A DNA stretch of 64,000 nt from Mongoliimonas terrestris. GTDB lineage: Bacteria > Pseudomonadota > Alphaproteobacteria > Rhizobiales > Pleomorphomonadaceae. The first letter of the stretch is position 1, and each line of letters begins with the position of its first letter. The notes under the pieces are model-generated. The model saw only the letters and a program-made list of their open reading frames with translations. It searched no databases and was not told the origin of the DNA. The position numbers and the translations under genes are program-made. Location: NCBI RefSeq assembly GCF_001927285.1, contig NZ_MSIG01000001.1, positions 526,527-590,526 of the forward strand, written 5' to 3'. Shown here piece by piece: positions 8,260-19,871 of the stretch.

Positions 8260-9162
8260 TCAGGCGACCCGTTGGGACGCCATCAGCGCCAGATACTCCC
8301 ACATCACGGTGGCGGCGGAAAGGGCCGTGATCTCCGAAACGTCGTAGGCGGGCGAGACCTCCACCACGTCCATGCCGACGAAGGCAATGCCGCCGAGCCC
8401 GCGCATGACGGCCTGGACCTGCCAGGGCGTGAGGCCGCCGAACTCCGGCGTGCCGGTGCCGGGCGCGAACGCCGGGTCCAGGCAGTCCACGTCGAAGGTG
8501 AAATAGGTGGGCGCCGTGCCGACCACGGCGCGGACGCGCTCCACCACGGCGGCGGGGCCGATCGCGTGGACGTCGAGGGCGGAGAGGATGGTGACGCCCT
8601 TGCCGACCGTCCAGTCATGGATCTCCCGCTGCACCGGCGAGCGGATGCCGATCTGGATGGTGCGGGCCGGGTCGATCAGGCCCTCCTCGATGGCATGGTA
8701 GAAGGGCGAGCCGTGGCCGTAGACCTGACCGAAATTGTCCGGCCAGGTGTCCACGTGGGCGTCGAAGTGCACCATGCCGACCGGCTCGCCGCGCCGAGCC
8801 TTTAGGGCGCGGAGGAGCGGCAGGGAGATGCCGTGCTCGCCGCCGATGGCAAGCAGGTGGGGAAGGCCGGCCGCCTGCGCCTCGATGAGCGCGAGGCTCT
8901 TCTCGATGTCGCCGAGGCTGATCTCGAAATCGCCGATGTCCGCCAGGTCGATCGTCTGCGGGTCGATCCAGAAGTGCGGGTGGTCGCCGTCGGTCAGCAT
9001 GCGGCTCGCCGCCCGCACCGCCGCCGGGCCGCCGCGCGATCCGGTGCGATTGGTCACCCCGATGTCGAGCGGGATGCCCGCCACCACATAGGACGCGGTC
9101 CGCGCGGTGGAGCGGACGCCGAGGAAGCTCGGCGGTACGGCGAAGGTCGGCGTCTGGCCCAT
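8260..9162 (-). CDS. speB: Agmatinase-family ureohydrolase
   Basis: This 300-residue enzyme belongs to the arginase/agmatinase family and should hydrolyse a guanidino compound (agmatine to putrescine, or guanidinobutyrate) to release urea. The dimanganese ligands are visible in order: His in GGEHGIS, the Asp-His-Asp set in HFDAHVDTW, and the Asp pair in TFDVDCLDPAFAPG, followed by the family Glu in GTPEFGG. YGHGSPF is the usual substrate-loop phrase. The ATG at 9162 is chosen because GGAG lies about seven bases upstream and the 46 residues added by an earlier start look non-homologous. It is divergent from the NUDIX gene and probably monocistronic. Substrate specificity within the family is not resolved. 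Confidence 0.85.
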   Translation of the reverse strand: MGQTPTFAVPPSFLGVRSTARTASYVVAGIPLDIGVTNRTGSRGGPAAVRAASRMLTDGDHPHFWIDPQTIDLADIGDFEISLGDIEKSLALIEAQAAGLPHLLAIGGEHGISLPLLRALKARRGEPVGMVHFDAHVDTWPDNFGQVYGHGSPFYHAIEEGLIDPARTIQIGIRSPVQREIHDWTVGKGVTILSALDVHAIGPAAVVERVRAVVGTAPTYFTFDVDCLDPAFAPGTGTPEFGGLTPWQVQAVMRGLGGIAFVGMDVVEVSPAYDVSEITALSAATVMWEYLALMASQRVA

Positions 9163-9452
9163 GGGCGGTCTCCGGTTGGCAACGCCTTCCTTACAGGATG
9201 CGGACCGGCTTGGCGACGTGGCGGACGCGGAGACGGGGGCTGCGACGGTGGCGCACGGGAGCGTGGCGATATTCGCACAAGTTCCGAGCGCGATCGTCAT
9301 CTAGAAGTAGCCTCGGCCGGATCAAAATGGCCGGGCTGGCGGTTGTGACAGGGCCGGGAGCCGAGACAGCGGCCGGTGTTGTCGAATAGTATAGATGAGC
9401 GGATCTCAGGTCTTGCCACCGATTCGGGCGGGTCCGCCGGAGGAACGAGAAT

Positions 9453-9911
9453 TTGGGGAAGTCCGCCAAGCCGATCGTGTTCGAGCAGGTGGCGGCGCTG
9501 GTGCACCGCCGCGGCGCCGACGGGCGTCTGGAGATCCTGATGGTCACCACCCGGGAGACGGGTCGGTGGATCCTGCCGCGCGGCTGGACCATCAAGGGCC
9601 TGAAGCCGCACGAGGCGGCCGAGACGGAGGCCTTCGAGGAGGCCGGCGTGATCGGCCGGGCCGAGACCAAGCCCTTCACCCTCTACCGCTACATCAAGCG
9701 CTTTCCGAAGAAATCCGCCACGGTGGTGGTGGCGGTTCACGCCATGACGGTGGAAAAGGAACTGGACGACTGGCCGGAGAAGGCGCAGCGCGAGGTCGCC
9801 TGGCTGACGCCGGATGAGGCGATCGCGCGGGCCGGCGACCCGGGGCTCGTGCCGGTGATCCGGCTCTTTCTCGACCGCGAGGCCCCGGCGGCCGTCGCCG
9901 ACGCCTCCTGA
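9453..9911 (+). CDS. NUDIX hydrolase with an altered NUDIX box
   Basis: This 152-residue protein is a small NUDIX hydrolase, probably acting on a nucleotide diphosphate or diphosphoinositol-type substrate. The box reads from Gly of RGWTIKG to TEAFEEAGV. The metal-binding EExG segment is present, but the family Arg of REUXEE is Thr and the early box Glu is Leu, in keeping with a KGLKPHEAA variant I associate with rhizobial proteins. VNEL-type signal or membrane segments are absent, so it is cytosolic. The start is TTG at 9453, with GGAGG about nine bases upstream; no ATG fits. It is divergent from the ureohydrolase gene and convergent with cysK. The exact substrate is unknown. Confidence 0.8.
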   Translation: MGKSAKPIVFEQVAALVHRRGADGRLEILMVTTRETGRWILPRGWTIKGLKPHEAAETEAFEEAGVIGRAETKPFTLYRYIKRFPKKSATVVVAVHAMTVEKELDDWPEKAQREVAWLTPDEAIARAGDPGLVPVIRLFLDREAPAAVADAS

Positions 9912-9959
9912 GGAAGGCGCCGGCGCGGACCGTTCCGATGGCTCAGACCTTTCGCCTGA

Positions 9960-9979
9960 GGGTCGGACTTGCCCGACCC
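9960..9979. terminator. Hairpin between NUDIX gene and cysK
   Basis: GGGTCGG at 9960-9966 pairs with CCGACCC at 9973-9979 across a six-base loop, midway between convergent stops. A weaker CTCAG/CTGAG pair lies just before it. No long T-run follows. Confidence 0.45.
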
Positions 9980-10017
9980 GCGCACGCGTTCCAGCCGGCG
10001 CCCGCTCGGGCTTGGTC

Positions 10018-10983
<966 letters not shown>

Positions 10984-11162
10984 GATCGTGATCCCTCTTG
11001 AAGCAGCAACCGGGCGCGCCCGGCCGTCGTGGTGTCGATCCTAGCGCCCAGGCGCCCGGCGGGCCAGACAAGGGGCGCGGTGGCCGACCGGTCGGGACAG
11101 AATGGCTTTCCGCCAGGGCGCCGGTCGGCGGAAAACCGTTCCGCGCCCGGCGACCCGCCGGC

Positions 11163-11612
11163 TCACCCGACGCCCGTGGAGCCGAACCCGCCGGCGCCCC
11201 GTTCGGTTGCCTCCAGGCTCTCCACGGCGCGGAGCGGCAGCCGGCTGACCGGGGCGACCACCATCTGGGCGATGCGCTCGCCGCGCCGGACGGTGAAGGG
11301 TTCGGCGCCGAGGTTGACGAGGATCACCTGGATCTCGCCGCGATAGTCCTCGTCCACCGTGCCGGGGCTGTTGAGGACGGTGACCCCGTGCCGGACGGCG
11401 AGCCCGGAGCGGGGCCGCACCTGCGCCTCGAAGCCGGGCGGCAGCGCGATGGCGAGCCCGGTCGGCACCAGCGCCCGGCCGAGCGGGGCGATCACCAGCG
11501 GCTCGGCGACGGCGGCGAGGAGGTCGAGCCCGGCGGCCCCGGCGGTCTGGTAGGCCGGCAGCGGCAGGTCGGCGCCGTGCGGCAGGCGGAGGACGGAGAC
11601 GGCGGCGGTCAT
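11163..11612 (-). CDS. dut: Deoxyuridine 5'-triphosphate nucleotidohydrolase
   Basis: This 149-residue enzyme splits dUTP to dUMP and pyrophosphate, which keeps uracil out of DNA and supplies thymidylate synthesis. All five trimeric dUTPase motifs are present in order: [25 protein letters not shown] (with the catalytic Asp), [10 protein letters not shown] and [10 protein letters not shown]. The ATG at 11612 follows AGGA by four bases and starts 26 bp after the coaBC stop on the same strand. The coaBC-dut pairing is common in proteobacteria, so this is a likely operon. Confidence 0.96.
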   Translation of the reverse strand: MTAAVSVLRLPHGADLPLPAYQTAGAAGLDLLAAVAEPLVIAPLGRALVPTGLAIALPPGFEAQVRPRSGLAVRHGVTVLNSPGTVDEDYRGEIQVILVNLGAEPFTVRRGERIAQMVVAPVSRLPLRAVESLEATERGAGGFGSTGVG

Positions 11613-11638
11613 GGGATCCTGTCGGACGGTGGGGCGGG

Positions 11639-12913
11639 TCAGCCGGCGCCTGTCGGGCGCTCGGCCAGAGCGGCCTTCAGGCGATCGGCGATGAGGGCGA
11701 CGAGGCGGTCGGCGACCGCGTCCTTGTCGAGGGTCGGCCAGTGCTCCACCCCGTCGGCGGCGATCACGTGGACGGTGTTGCGGGTGCCGCCCATGACGCC
11801 GGTCTCCGGCGAGACGTCGTTGGCGACGATGAGGTCGGCGCCCTTGCGGACCAGCTTGGCCCGGCCGTTCGCCTCCACGTCGTCGGTCTCGGCGGCAAAG
11901 CCGACGACGAGGGTCGGCCGGCCGAAGTCCAGGTGGCCGATGGCCTTCAGGATGTCCGGGTTCTCGGCAAGATCGAGGGCGGGCGGGCGGCCGGAGCCGT
12001 CCTTCTTGATCTTGGAGCGGGTCTCGGTGGCGACGCGCCAGTCGGCGACCGCCGCCGCCATCACGGCGACGTCGGCGGGCAGCGCCCGTTCCACGGCGGC
12101 GAGCATCTGGCGGGCGGTCTCCACCTTCACCACGGTGACGCCCGGCGGGTCCGGGATGGCAACCGGGCCCGACACCAGGGTGACGGTGGCGCCGGCCCTC
12201 GCGGCCGCCGCCGCGATGGCGTGGCCCTGGCGGCCGGACGAGCGGTTGGCGATGTAGCGCACCGGGTCTATCGGCTCGTGGGTCGGCCCGGAGGTGACGA
12301 TCACCCGCCGGCCGGCGAGGGACGCGCTGCCGGCCATGCCGGCGAAGAAGCGCTCCACGGCGGCGACGATCTCCAAGGGCTCCGGCAGGCGCCCGACGCC
12401 CTCCTCGCCGCGCTCGGCCATGCGGCCGGCGGCGGGTTCGACCAGGGTGACGCCGTCGCGCCGGAGCGTCTCGGCGTTCCGCCTCGTCGCCGGGTGGCTC
12501 CACATGCGCGGGTTCATGGCCGGGCAGACCAGGACCGGGGCCGTGGTGGCGAGGAGGCAGGTGGAGGCGAGGTCGTTGGCCAGGCCGTTCGCCATCTTGG
12601 CGAGGAGATCCGCCGTCGCCGGGGCGACCAGCACCAGGTCCGCGTCGCGGGAAAGGCGGATGTGGCCGATCTCCTGCTCGGCGGTGAGGTCGAAGAGGTC
12701 GGTGTGGACGCGCGTCTCGGTGAGGGCGCCGACCGCGAGCGGCGTCACGAACTCCGCCCCGGCGGCGGTGAGGATGGCCCGGACCGCGGCGCCGCGCTCC
12801 TTCAGCCGTCGGATGAGGTCGAGCACCTTGTAGGCGGCGATGCCGCCGCCGATGACGAGGAGGATGCGCTTGGACGAAAGCGTCTGGGCGGGGAGCGTGT
12901 CAGGGGCGGGCAT
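11639..12913 (-). CDS. coaBC: Bifunctional phosphopantothenoylcysteine decarboxylase / phosphopantothenate-cysteine ligase
   Basis: This 424-residue protein carries out two successive coenzyme A steps. The N-terminal CoaC flavin decarboxylase half (about 1-195) starts with [17 protein letters not shown] and has the catalytic-type His in GHIRLSR and PAMNPRMW. The C-terminal CoaB ligase half (about 205-424) has [32 protein letters not shown] and the conserved lysines of SKIKK. The ATG at 12913 gives the family length. It is followed closely by dut. The next gene upstream, at 13003-13956, is pantothenate kinase, so the first and middle CoA-pathway enzymes are adjacent but separated by the coaA 3' end and a 90 bp gap. 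Confidence 0.96.
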   Translation of the reverse strand: MPAPDTLPAQTLSSKRILLVIGGGIAAYKVLDLIRRLKERGAAVRAILTAAGAEFVTPLAVGALTETRVHTDLFDLTAEQEIGHIRLSRDADLVLVAPATADLLAKMANGLANDLASTCLLATTAPVLVCPAMNPRMWSHPATRRNAETLRRDGVTLVEPAAGRMAERGEEGVGRLPEPLEIVAAVERFFAGMAGSASLAGRRVIVTSGPTHEPIDPVRYIANRSSGRQGHAIAAAAARAGATVTLVSGPVAIPDPPGVTVVKVETARQMLAAVERALPADVAVMAAAVADWRVATETRSKIKKDGSGRPPALDLAENPDILKAIGHLDFGRPTLVVGFAAETDDVEANGRAKLVRKGADLIVANDVSPETGVMGGTRNTVHVIAADGVEHWPTLDKDAVADRLVALIADRLKAALAERPTGAG

Positions 12914-13002
12914 GGCTGATGAGGGTCCGCTTCGGCCGTTCGGCCGGACCCTATCTTCTGGTCGCCCAAAAGGCAAAAGACGGGCGGTATGAAACCCGTT
13001 CG

Positions 13003-13956
13003 TCAAAGCTTGCGCAGCATCACCGTCTCGATGGCGTGGCTGCCGCCCTTGCGCAGGATCAGGTCGGCGCGCGGGCGGGTGGGCAGGATATTGTCGGTGA
13101 GGTTGGGCAGGTTGATGCGGTCCCACAGGCCGTTGGCGATGGCCGTCGCCTCCTCGCCGGAGATTTCCGCGTACTTGCGGAAGTAGGAGCGCGGGTCGCG
13201 GAAGGCGGTCTCGCGCAGGCGCATGAAGCGCTCCACGTACCAGCGGCGGAGATCCGGTTCGTCGGCGTCGATGTAGACGGAGAAGTCGAAGAAGTCGGAG
13301 ACGAAGGGCACCGCCTTGCCGTCCTTCGGCAGCCGGCTCGTCTGGAGCACGTTGAGGCCTTCCAGGATGAGGATGTCCGGCCGGTCGATGGTGATGCTCT
13401 CGCCCGGCACAACGTCGTAGACGAGGTGGCTGTAGACCGGGGCGGTCACCTGCGGCCGGCCGGCCTTCACCTCGCTGAGGAAGGCCAGGAGCGCCGGCAG
13501 GTCGTAGCTTTCCGGAAAGCCCTTGCGCTCCATCAGGCCCTCGGCCTGGAGGACCGCGTTCGGCAGCAGGAAGCCGTCGGTGGTGACGAGGGTCACCTTC
13601 GGGCTCGAGGGCCAGCGCTGCAGCATGGCGCGGAGGATGCGGGCGGTGGTGGATTTGCCGACGGCGACCGACCCGGCGACGCCGATCACATAGGGCATCT
13701 TGGATTCGGAGTGGCCGAGGAAGCTCTGGGTCGCCTGATGCAGGCCCTGCGTCGCCTCCACGTAGAGGGAGAGGAGGCGCGAGAGCGGCAGGTAGATGTC
13801 CACCACCTCCGGCAGCGACACCGGGTCGTTGAGGGCGCGGAGCCGGACCACGTCCTCCAGCGTCAGCGTCAGGGGCGTGCCCTGCCGGAGCGCCGACCAT
13901 TCGGCCTTGGAGAAGACCTGGTAGGGGGAAAGGGTCGTGCGGGCGGTCTGGTCCAT
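13003..13956 (-). CDS. coaA: Type I pantothenate kinase
   Basis: This 317-residue P-loop kinase phosphorylates pantothenate, the first and committed step to coenzyme A. The Walker A motif GSVAVGKS is at 95-102, followed by [10 protein letters not shown], and further on by ILEGLNVLQ and [13 protein letters not shown]; all are PanK-I landmarks. Length equals that of the E. coli enzyme. The ATG at 13956 is preceded by GAGGTG. It stands downstream of hisE on the same strand after a 118 bp gap, an order that is conserved in rhizobia, and may be read from the histidine operon. Confidence 0.96.
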   Translation of the reverse strand: MDQTARTTLSPYQVFSKAEWSALRQGTPLTLTLEDVVRLRALNDPVSLPEVVDIYLPLSRLLSLYVEATQGLHQATQSFLGHSESKMPYVIGVAGSVAVGKSTTARILRAMLQRWPSSPKVTLVTTDGFLLPNAVLQAEGLMERKGFPESYDLPALLAFLSEVKAGRPQVTAPVYSHLVYDVVPGESITIDRPDILILEGLNVLQTSRLPKDGKAVPFVSDFFDFSVYIDADEPDLRRWYVERFMRLRETAFRDPRSYFRKYAEISGEEATAIANGLWDRINLPNLTDNILPTRPRADLILRKGGSHAIETVMLRKL

Positions 13957-14074
13957 GGCGTCACCTCGACCGGGCGGCCGTCATGGCCGCGCGGGCGCCG
14001 GTCCGGGGCCGGTGGAGCCGACCGTCGGGCATCGTACATGACGGTCTCTTATCACGGCCGGTCTTGCGATTGCG

Positions 14075-14416
14075 TTAGCCTTTCGGCGCCGTCGACCGGG
14101 AGGCCTTTTCCACGAGGCCCGAACGGCCCATGCGGCCCTCAAGTTCCTCAAGCACGGCGGCGAGCGGCACGTCGGCGAGCGCCAGCACCACCAGGAGGTG
14201 GTAGAGGAGGTCCGCGGTCTCGCCGGTGAGGCCGGCCTTGTCGCCGGAGACGGCGGCGATCACCGCCTCCACGGCCTCCTCGCCGAGCTTCTGCGCCGCC
14301 TTCGGCATGCCGCGGGCGGCGAGCTTGGCCGTGTAGGAGGTCTCGTCGCCCGCGGCGATCCGGTCGCGGATCACCGCCTCCAGGTCGGCGAGGGTGAAGG
14401 GGGCGGGATCGCTCAT
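14075..14416 (-). CDS. hisE: Phosphoribosyl-ATP pyrophosphatase
   Basis: This 113-residue enzyme removes pyrophosphate from phosphoribosyl-ATP, the second histidine step. The all-alpha MazG-like fold shows [22 protein letters not shown] and [11 protein letters not shown], where the Glu and Asp residues bind Mg. It is separate from HisI, as in rhizobia; hisI is not in the window. The start ATG overlaps the hisF stop as ATGA (14413-14416), which implies translational coupling. Confidence 0.95.
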   Translation of the reverse strand: MSDPAPFTLADLEAVIRDRIAAGDETSYTAKLAARGMPKAAQKLGEEAVEAVIAAVSGDKAGLTGETADLLYHLLVVLALADVPLAAVLEELEGRMGRSGLVEKASRSTAPKG

Positions 14417-15213
14417 GCGGCGGCTCCCGAGAGTTCGGACGGATCCCGGCGCATCGGGATGCCGGCGGCGGCCATGTGGGCCTTGGCCTCGGCGATGGTG
14501 TGGGTGCCGAAGTGGAAGATGGAGGCGGCGAGCACGGCGGTGGCGTGGCCGTCGCGGATGCCTTCCACCAGATGGTCGAGGGTGCCGACGCCGCCGGAGG
14601 CGATCACCGGCACGCTCACCCGGTCGGCGATGGCGCGGGTGAGCGGCAGGTCGAAGCCGATCTTCGTGCCGTCCCGGTCCATGGAGGTGACGAGAAGCTC
14701 CCCGGCGCCGAGCCGCACCACGTCCGCGGCGAAGGAAAGGGCGTCGAGGCCGGTCGCCTTGCGGCCGCCGTGGGTGAAGATCTCCCAGCGCGGCGCCTCG
14801 TGCGGGCCGCTCACCCGCTTGGCGTCGATGGAGACCACGATGCACTGGTTGCCGAACTTGTCCGCCGCCCGGCCGACGAAGGACCGGTCGGCGACGGCGG
14901 CGGAGTTGATCGACACCTTGTCGGCGCCGGCAAGGAGGAGCGCGCGGATGTCGTCGTTGGTGCGGATGCCGCCGCCGACGGTGACCGGCATGAAGCAGAG
15001 GGCCGCCGTGCGCTCCACCACGTCGAGGAGGGTGCCGCGCGCCTCGTGGCTCGCCGTGATGTCGAGGAAGCAGAGCTCGTCGGCGCCGGCCGCGTCATAG
15101 GCGGCTGCCGCCTCCACCGGATCGCCGGCGTCGCGCAGGTCGACGAAGTTGACGCCCTTGACGACGCGGCCGTCCTTGACGTCGAGGCAGGGAATGACTC
15201 GGGCCTTCAGCAT
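14413..15213 (-). CDS. hisF: Imidazole glycerol phosphate synthase, cyclase subunit
   Basis: This 266-residue TIM barrel closes the imidazole ring using ammonia delivered by HisH, giving IGP and AICAR. The start [20 protein letters not shown] carries the catalytic Asp of CLDVKDG. The second catalytic Asp lies in SMDRDGTK, and the phosphate-binding glycines in GGGIRT and ASGGVG. The ATG at 15213 is right by homology. A second copy of the start sequence lies 17 bp upstream, out of frame, inside the end of hisA. The gene ends in an ATGA overlap with hisE. Confidence 0.96.
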   Translation of the reverse strand: MLKARVIPCLDVKDGRVVKGVNFVDLRDAGDPVEAAAAYDAAGADELCFLDITASHEARGTLLDVVERTAALCFMPVTVGGGIRTNDDIRALLLAGADKVSINSAAVADRSFVGRAADKFGNQCIVVSIDAKRVSGPHEAPRWEIFTHGGRKATGLDALSFAADVVRLGAGELLVTSMDRDGTKIGFDLPLTRAIADRVSVPVIASGGVGTLDHLVEGIRDGHATAVLAASIFHFGTHTIAEAKAHMAAAGIPMRRDPSELSGAAA

Positions 15214-15230
15214 GGGGGGGCCTTCAGCAT
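15202..15230 (-). repeat. 17 bp tandem duplication carrying two hisF-like start sites
   Basis: On the minus strand the 12-mer ATGCTGAAGGCC occurs at 15230-15219 and again at 15213-15202, offset by 17 bp and joined by a C-run. The upstream copy contains the hisA stop (TGA at 15226-15224) and an out-of-frame ATG; the downstream copy is the true hisF start. Confidence 0.85.
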
Positions 15231-15973
15231 GAGGGGGCCTCCGCTTCTCGGATGAGGGCGAGGGCCTCGGCCGGGTCGAGCCGGCCGTCGTAGAGGGCGC
15301 GGCCCGTGATGGCGCCGTCGAGCACGCGGGCGTCCGGCTCCAGCATGCGGGCGACGTCGGCGATGGAGGCAAGGCCGCCGGAGGCGATCACCGGGATCGA
15401 CACCGCCCGGGCGAGCGCCAGGGTCGCCTCCATGTTGAGACCCTTCAGGATGCCGTCCCGGTCCACGTCCGTGTAGACGATGGCGGCGACGCCGGCGTCC
15501 TCGAAGCGGCGGGCGAGGTCCTCGGCGGTGAGCTCGGACGTCTCCGCCCAGCCCTCCACCGCCACCTTGCCGCCCTTGGCGTCGATGCCGACCACGATGC
15601 GGCCGGGATGGCGGCGGGCGGCGGCGCGCACGAGGTCCGGGTCGCGGAGCGCCACGGTGCCGAGGATGACCCGGGCGACGCCCTTCCCCAGCCAGCCGTC
15701 GATGGCGGCCATGTCGCGGATGCCGCCGCCGAGCTGCACCTTCATGGCCGGCGAAACGGCGTTGAGGATGGCGTCGACGGCGGCGCCGTTGACGCTGCGG
15801 CCCTCGAAGGCGCCGTTGAGGTCGACGACGTGCAGCCAGGGAAAGCCGAGGGCGGCGAAGCGCCGGGCCTGGTCGGCCGGGTCCTTGTTGTAGACGGTGG
15901 CGGCGTCCATGTCGCCGAGCTTCAGGCGCACGGCCTCCCCGTCCTTCAGGTCGATGGCCGGATAGAGGATCAC
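15224..15973 (-). CDS. hisA: ProFAR isomerase
   Basis: This 249-residue TIM barrel opens the ribose ring of ProFAR to give PRFAR for the HisF-HisH complex. The start [17 protein letters not shown] has the catalytic Asp of PAIDLKDG; the second catalytic Asp is in [12 protein letters not shown]. Phosphate sites GGGIRD and ASGGLAS are present. The last residues, APSC, and the stop fall within the 17 bp duplication at the hisF start, so the C-terminus may have been altered by that event. hisH ends one base upstream, which fits a tight operon. Confidence 0.96.
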   Translation of the reverse strand: MILYPAIDLKDGEAVRLKLGDMDAATVYNKDPADQARRFAALGFPWLHVVDLNGAFEGRSVNGAAVDAILNAVSPAMKVQLGGGIRDMAAIDGWLGKGVARVILGTVALRDPDLVRAAARRHPGRIVVGIDAKGGKVAVEGWAETSELTAEDLARRFEDAGVAAIVYTDVDRDGILKGLNMEATLALARAVSIPVIASGGLASIADVARMLEPDARVLDGAITGRALYDGRLDPAEALALIREAEAPSC

Positions 15974-15974
15974 G

Positions 15975-16625
15975 TCACGGCCTCCAGGCGAGGAAGTTGC
16001 GAAGGAGCGAAAGACCGAGGGTCTGGCTCTTCTCCGGGTGGAACTGGACGCCCACCAGCGTGCCCCGCGCCACGATGGCGGTCACCGGCCCGCCGTAGTC
16101 GGTGGTGGCGAGCACGTCGGCCGGATCGTCCGGGACGAAATGGTAGGAGTGGACGAAATAGGCGTGGAGGCCGTCCTCGCCGGTCGGCACGCCGGCAAGG
16201 AGCGCGTGCGGGCGGCGCACGTCGAGGGTGTTCCAGCCCATGTGGGGGACCTTGAGGGTCGGGTCGGCGGGCTCGATCATGCGCACCTCGCCGCCGATCC
16301 AGCCGAGGCCGTCGGTGACCACCTTCTCCCGGCCGCGGGCGGCGAGGAGCTGCATGCCGACGCAGATGCCGAGGAAGGGTCGCCCGCCGGCGCTCACCGC
16401 TTCGTCCAGTGCCGCGTGCATGCCGGGCACGGCGTCGAGGCCGGCGCGGCAGTCCGCGAAGGCGCCGACGCCGGGAAGCACGATCCGGTCGGCCCGGCGC
16501 ACCACCTCCGGGTCGTTGGTGACCGAAACGGCGCCCGTGTAGCCGCCCTCGCGGGCGGCGCGCTCGCAGGCCTTGGCGGCGGAGCGGAGGTTGCCCGAGC
16601 CGTAGTCGATGATGGCAAGGCTCAT
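15975..16625 (-). CDS. hisH: Imidazole glycerol phosphate synthase, glutaminase subunit
   Basis: This 216-residue class I glutamine amidotransferase feeds ammonia to HisF. The nucleophile is Cys88 in GICVGMQ, and the His-Glu pair is in VQFHPEKSQ. The start [15 protein letters not shown] is typical. The ATG at 16625 overlaps the stop of the upstream DUF2628 gene as ATGA, so the DUF2628 gene is inside the operon rather than beside it. One base separates its stop from the hisA start. Confidence 0.96.
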   Translation of the reverse strand: MSLAIIDYGSGNLRSAAKACERAAREGGYTGAVSVTNDPEVVRRADRIVLPGVGAFADCRAGLDAVPGMHAALDEAVSAGGRPFLGICVGMQLLAARGREKVVTDGLGWIGGEVRMIEPADPTLKVPHMGWNTLDVRRPHALLAGVPTGEDGLHAYFVHSYHFVPDDPADVLATTDYGGPVTAIVARGTLVGVQFHPEKSQTLGLSLLRNFLAWRP

Positions 16626-17122
16626 GGGCGCACCCCCGTGCGATCCGGGAAGAGGCCGATCACGCCGGGCACGGCGGCGCGGGGCGCGACCGGCGGCGAG
16701 GGCGGGTAACCCATCGGACGGGCGGCGCCGTCGGGGGCGGCTGCGGCCGGGGCGAGCGCGGCCTCGAAGAAGCGCCGCTCGGCGGTGTCGCGGTCGCGGC
16801 CCTCCACCACGCCGACGAGGTGGTAGCCGCGCCGGTCGAGCGTCCAGCGGCGCATGGCATTGGCCTCCAGGGCGAACCAGAGCGAGAAGAGGATCCCGAT
16901 CAGCGCAGCCGGGCTCTCGCCGATGCGGGCGCCGGCAAGGCCGATGCCGACCGTCGCCGCCAGGAAGCCGAGGAGCGGCCACCACATGCGGCGATAGGGC
17001 AGCCAGAGCACCGGGATGAGGAGCGCCGGCCAGGAGAAGCCGTCCTTGACGAACGCCACCCGGTCCGCCGCCGGGCCCGTCGGGGCCGCGTCGGCGGGGG
17101 CATGCACCGTGTAGAGGGTCAT
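16622..17122 (-). CDS. DUF2628 membrane protein within the histidine operon
   Basis: This 166-residue protein has two or three hydrophobic segments: [13 protein letters not shown] at about 31-43, a longer one in [16 protein letters not shown] at about 49-64, and [18 protein letters not shown] at about 73-90. The [11 protein letters not shown] opening and the [11 protein letters not shown] block match the DUF2628 family of small inner-membrane proteins, whose function is unknown. The C-terminal 60 residues are Pro/Ala-rich and look disordered. It lies between hisB and hisH and overlaps hisH by four bases (ATGA), so it is translated with histidine enzymes; I know of no biochemical role for it there. 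The ATG at 17122 has the only sensible start. Confidence 0.8.
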   Translation of the reverse strand: MTLYTVHAPADAAPTGPAADRVAFVKDGFSWPALLIPVLWLPYRRMWWPLLGFLAATVGIGLAGARIGESPAALIGILFSLWFALEANAMRRWTLDRRGYHLVGVVEGRDRDTAERRFFEAALAPAAAAPDGAARPMGYPPSPPVAPRAAVPGVIGLFPDRTGVRP

Positions 17123-17127
17123 GGCCG

Positions 17128-17721
17128 TCACCCTTCCAGAACGCCCTTGGTGGAGGGCACCTTGTCCGCCTGACGCGGATCGATTGCCACGGCCGCCCGC
17201 AAGGTGCGGGCGAGGGCCTTGAAGCAGCTCTCGGCGATATGGTGGTCGTTGGCGCCGTAGAGGGTCTCCACGTGGAGCGTCACGCCCGCGTTCATGGCGA
17301 AGGCGCGGAACCACTCCTCCACCAGCTGGGTGTCGAACGTGCCGATCTTCGGCGTGTGGAACGCCGTGCGGAAGACCAGATAGGGCCGGCCGGAGATGTC
17401 GATGGCGCAGCGGGTCAGCGCCTCGTCCATGGCCAGATGCGTGTCGGCGTAGCGGGTGATGCCGCGCTTGTCGCCGAGCGCCTGGCGCACCGCCTGGCCG
17501 AAGGCGATGCCGACGTCCTCCACCGTGTGGTGGTCGTCGATGTGGAGGTCGCCCTCCGCCCGGACGGTGAGGTCGATCAGCCCGTGTCGCGCCACCTGGG
17601 CGAGCATGTGGTCGAAGAAGCCGACCCCGGTCGCGATGTCGGCGACCCCGGTGCCGTCGAGGTCGACGGCGACGGTGATGTCGGTCTCGTTCGTCTTGCG
17701 CGACAGGCGGGCAGTGCGCAC
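17128..17721 (-). CDS. hisB: Imidazoleglycerol-phosphate dehydratase (GTG start)
   Basis: This 197-residue enzyme dehydrates IGP to imidazole acetol phosphate. It is the monofunctional type, lacking the phosphatase domain of enteric HisB. The metal sites are visible as the histidine clusters [24 protein letters not shown] and [13 protein letters not shown]. The start is GTG at 17721, with GAGGA six bases before it; this gives the family N-terminus [12 protein letters not shown]. It is the first gene of the his-coaA run on the minus strand, 52 bp after the queG stop, and the DUF2628 gene follows after 5 bp. Confidence 0.94.
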   Translation of the reverse strand: MRTARLSRKTNETDITVAVDLDGTGVADIATGVGFFDHMLAQVARHGLIDLTVRAEGDLHIDDHHTVEDVGIAFGQAVRQALGDKRGITRYADTHLAMDEALTRCAIDISGRPYLVFRTAFHTPKIGTFDTQLVEEWFRAFAMNAGVTLHVETLYGANDHHIAESCFKALARTLRAAVAIDPRQADKVPSTKGVLEG

Positions 17722-17773
17722 GGGCGGTCCTCGTCTTGAAAAAAGGCGGAAGGGAAAAAGCGCGGCTGTTCTA

Positions 17774-18901
<1,128 letters not shown>

Positions 18902-18942
18902 CCGGGACGGGACGGCGCGGGGGCCGTCCGGCGTGCCGTCGG

Positions 18943-19635
18943 TCAGAAGTCCAGGTCCGCGTAGGCCGGGGACGGCGGCAGGCCCGGCACCCGGTCGGAC
19001 AGGAGACCGCGGAAGCTCGGCCGCGACTTCACCCGGGCGTACCAGCTGGTCGCGTGTTGATCCTCGTCCCATGGGACCTCGCCCAGATAGTCGATCGCCG
19101 ACAGTTCGGCGGCGGCGGCAAGATCCGCGAAGGTCAGCCGGTCGCCGGCGAGCCAGTTCCGCGTGCCGGCGAGATAGCCGATGTAGCGCAGATGATGGCG
19201 GATGTTGAGGCGGGCGGCCCTGAGAATCTGGCTGTCGGGCGCGCCGCCGCCGCGCGCGGCCGGGATCTCCAGCTTGAAGATGCGCTCGTGGACGAAATAG
19301 CTCGTCACCTCTTCCTGGACCTTGTTGGCGAACCAGTCCACCAGCCGGCGCATCTCGGCGCGGCCCTCCGGGTGGTTCGGCATCAGGCGGCGGTCGCCGA
19401 GGGCGTAGCCGCGGGTCTCGTCGATGTATTCCATGATGGTCCAGGGACCGACGATCGGCGGGCCGTCGTTCTCCTGCAGGACCGGGACCAGACCGGCCGG
19501 GTTGAGGGCGAGGAAGTCGGGCCGCCGCTCCCACGACCGCTCGATCACGAGTTCGACCTTGGCTTCGTGCTCGGCCAGCATCAGCCGCACGAAGCGGGAG
19601 GACGCGGAGAAAGGGTGATGGTAAAGCTTCAGCAT
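18943..19635 (-). CDS. Glutathione S-transferase family protein
   Basis: This 230-residue protein has the thioredoxin-like N-domain starting [18 protein letters not shown], where a Ser of the SASS segment is the probable glutathione-activating residue. The usual cis-Pro in LVPVL and the ENDGPPI / IMEYID segments of GSH binding follow. The all-alpha C-domain runs from about residue 85 to 220 and includes [15 protein letters not shown], the N-capping box of the family. The substrate is unknown. The neighbours uppP (divergent) and queG (downstream, close) recur together in rhizobial genomes as far as I recall, but no functional link is established. The ATG at 19635 gives the standard start. Confidence 0.88.
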   Translation of the reverse strand: MLKLYHHPFSASSRFVRLMLAEHEAKVELVIERSWERRPDFLALNPAGLVPVLQENDGPPIVGPWTIMEYIDETRGYALGDRRLMPNHPEGRAEMRRLVDWFANKVQEEVTSYFVHERIFKLEIPAARGGGAPDSQILRAARLNIRHHLRYIGYLAGTRNWLAGDRLTFADLAAAAELSAIDYLGEVPWDEDQHATSWYARVKSRPSFRGLLSDRVPGLPPSPAYADLDF

Positions 19636-19871
19636 CGACGTCCTGATCCGGGACCTCCGCTTCGCCGGCAAGGCAGGCGCGGAACGAACGGCGCCGGCGC
19701 GATGGCATCCGAGACATTCACGCGGGGGGCGGGCGGCCGGTCCGTTCCTTAAGCCATGACGGGTACGGTCGGTTTCGATATAGAGCCGGCGCGACCCGTG
19801 AACAAATGGTTTCCAACCCACCCTGTTCCGGTACCGGACGGGACAAATTTTTCAACATGCGGAGTTTCTGA

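Noticed and set aside
15228..15230. Upstream ATG as the hisF start
   Set aside because: It is out of frame and would stop after seven residues; the start at 15213 gives the conserved HisF N-terminus.
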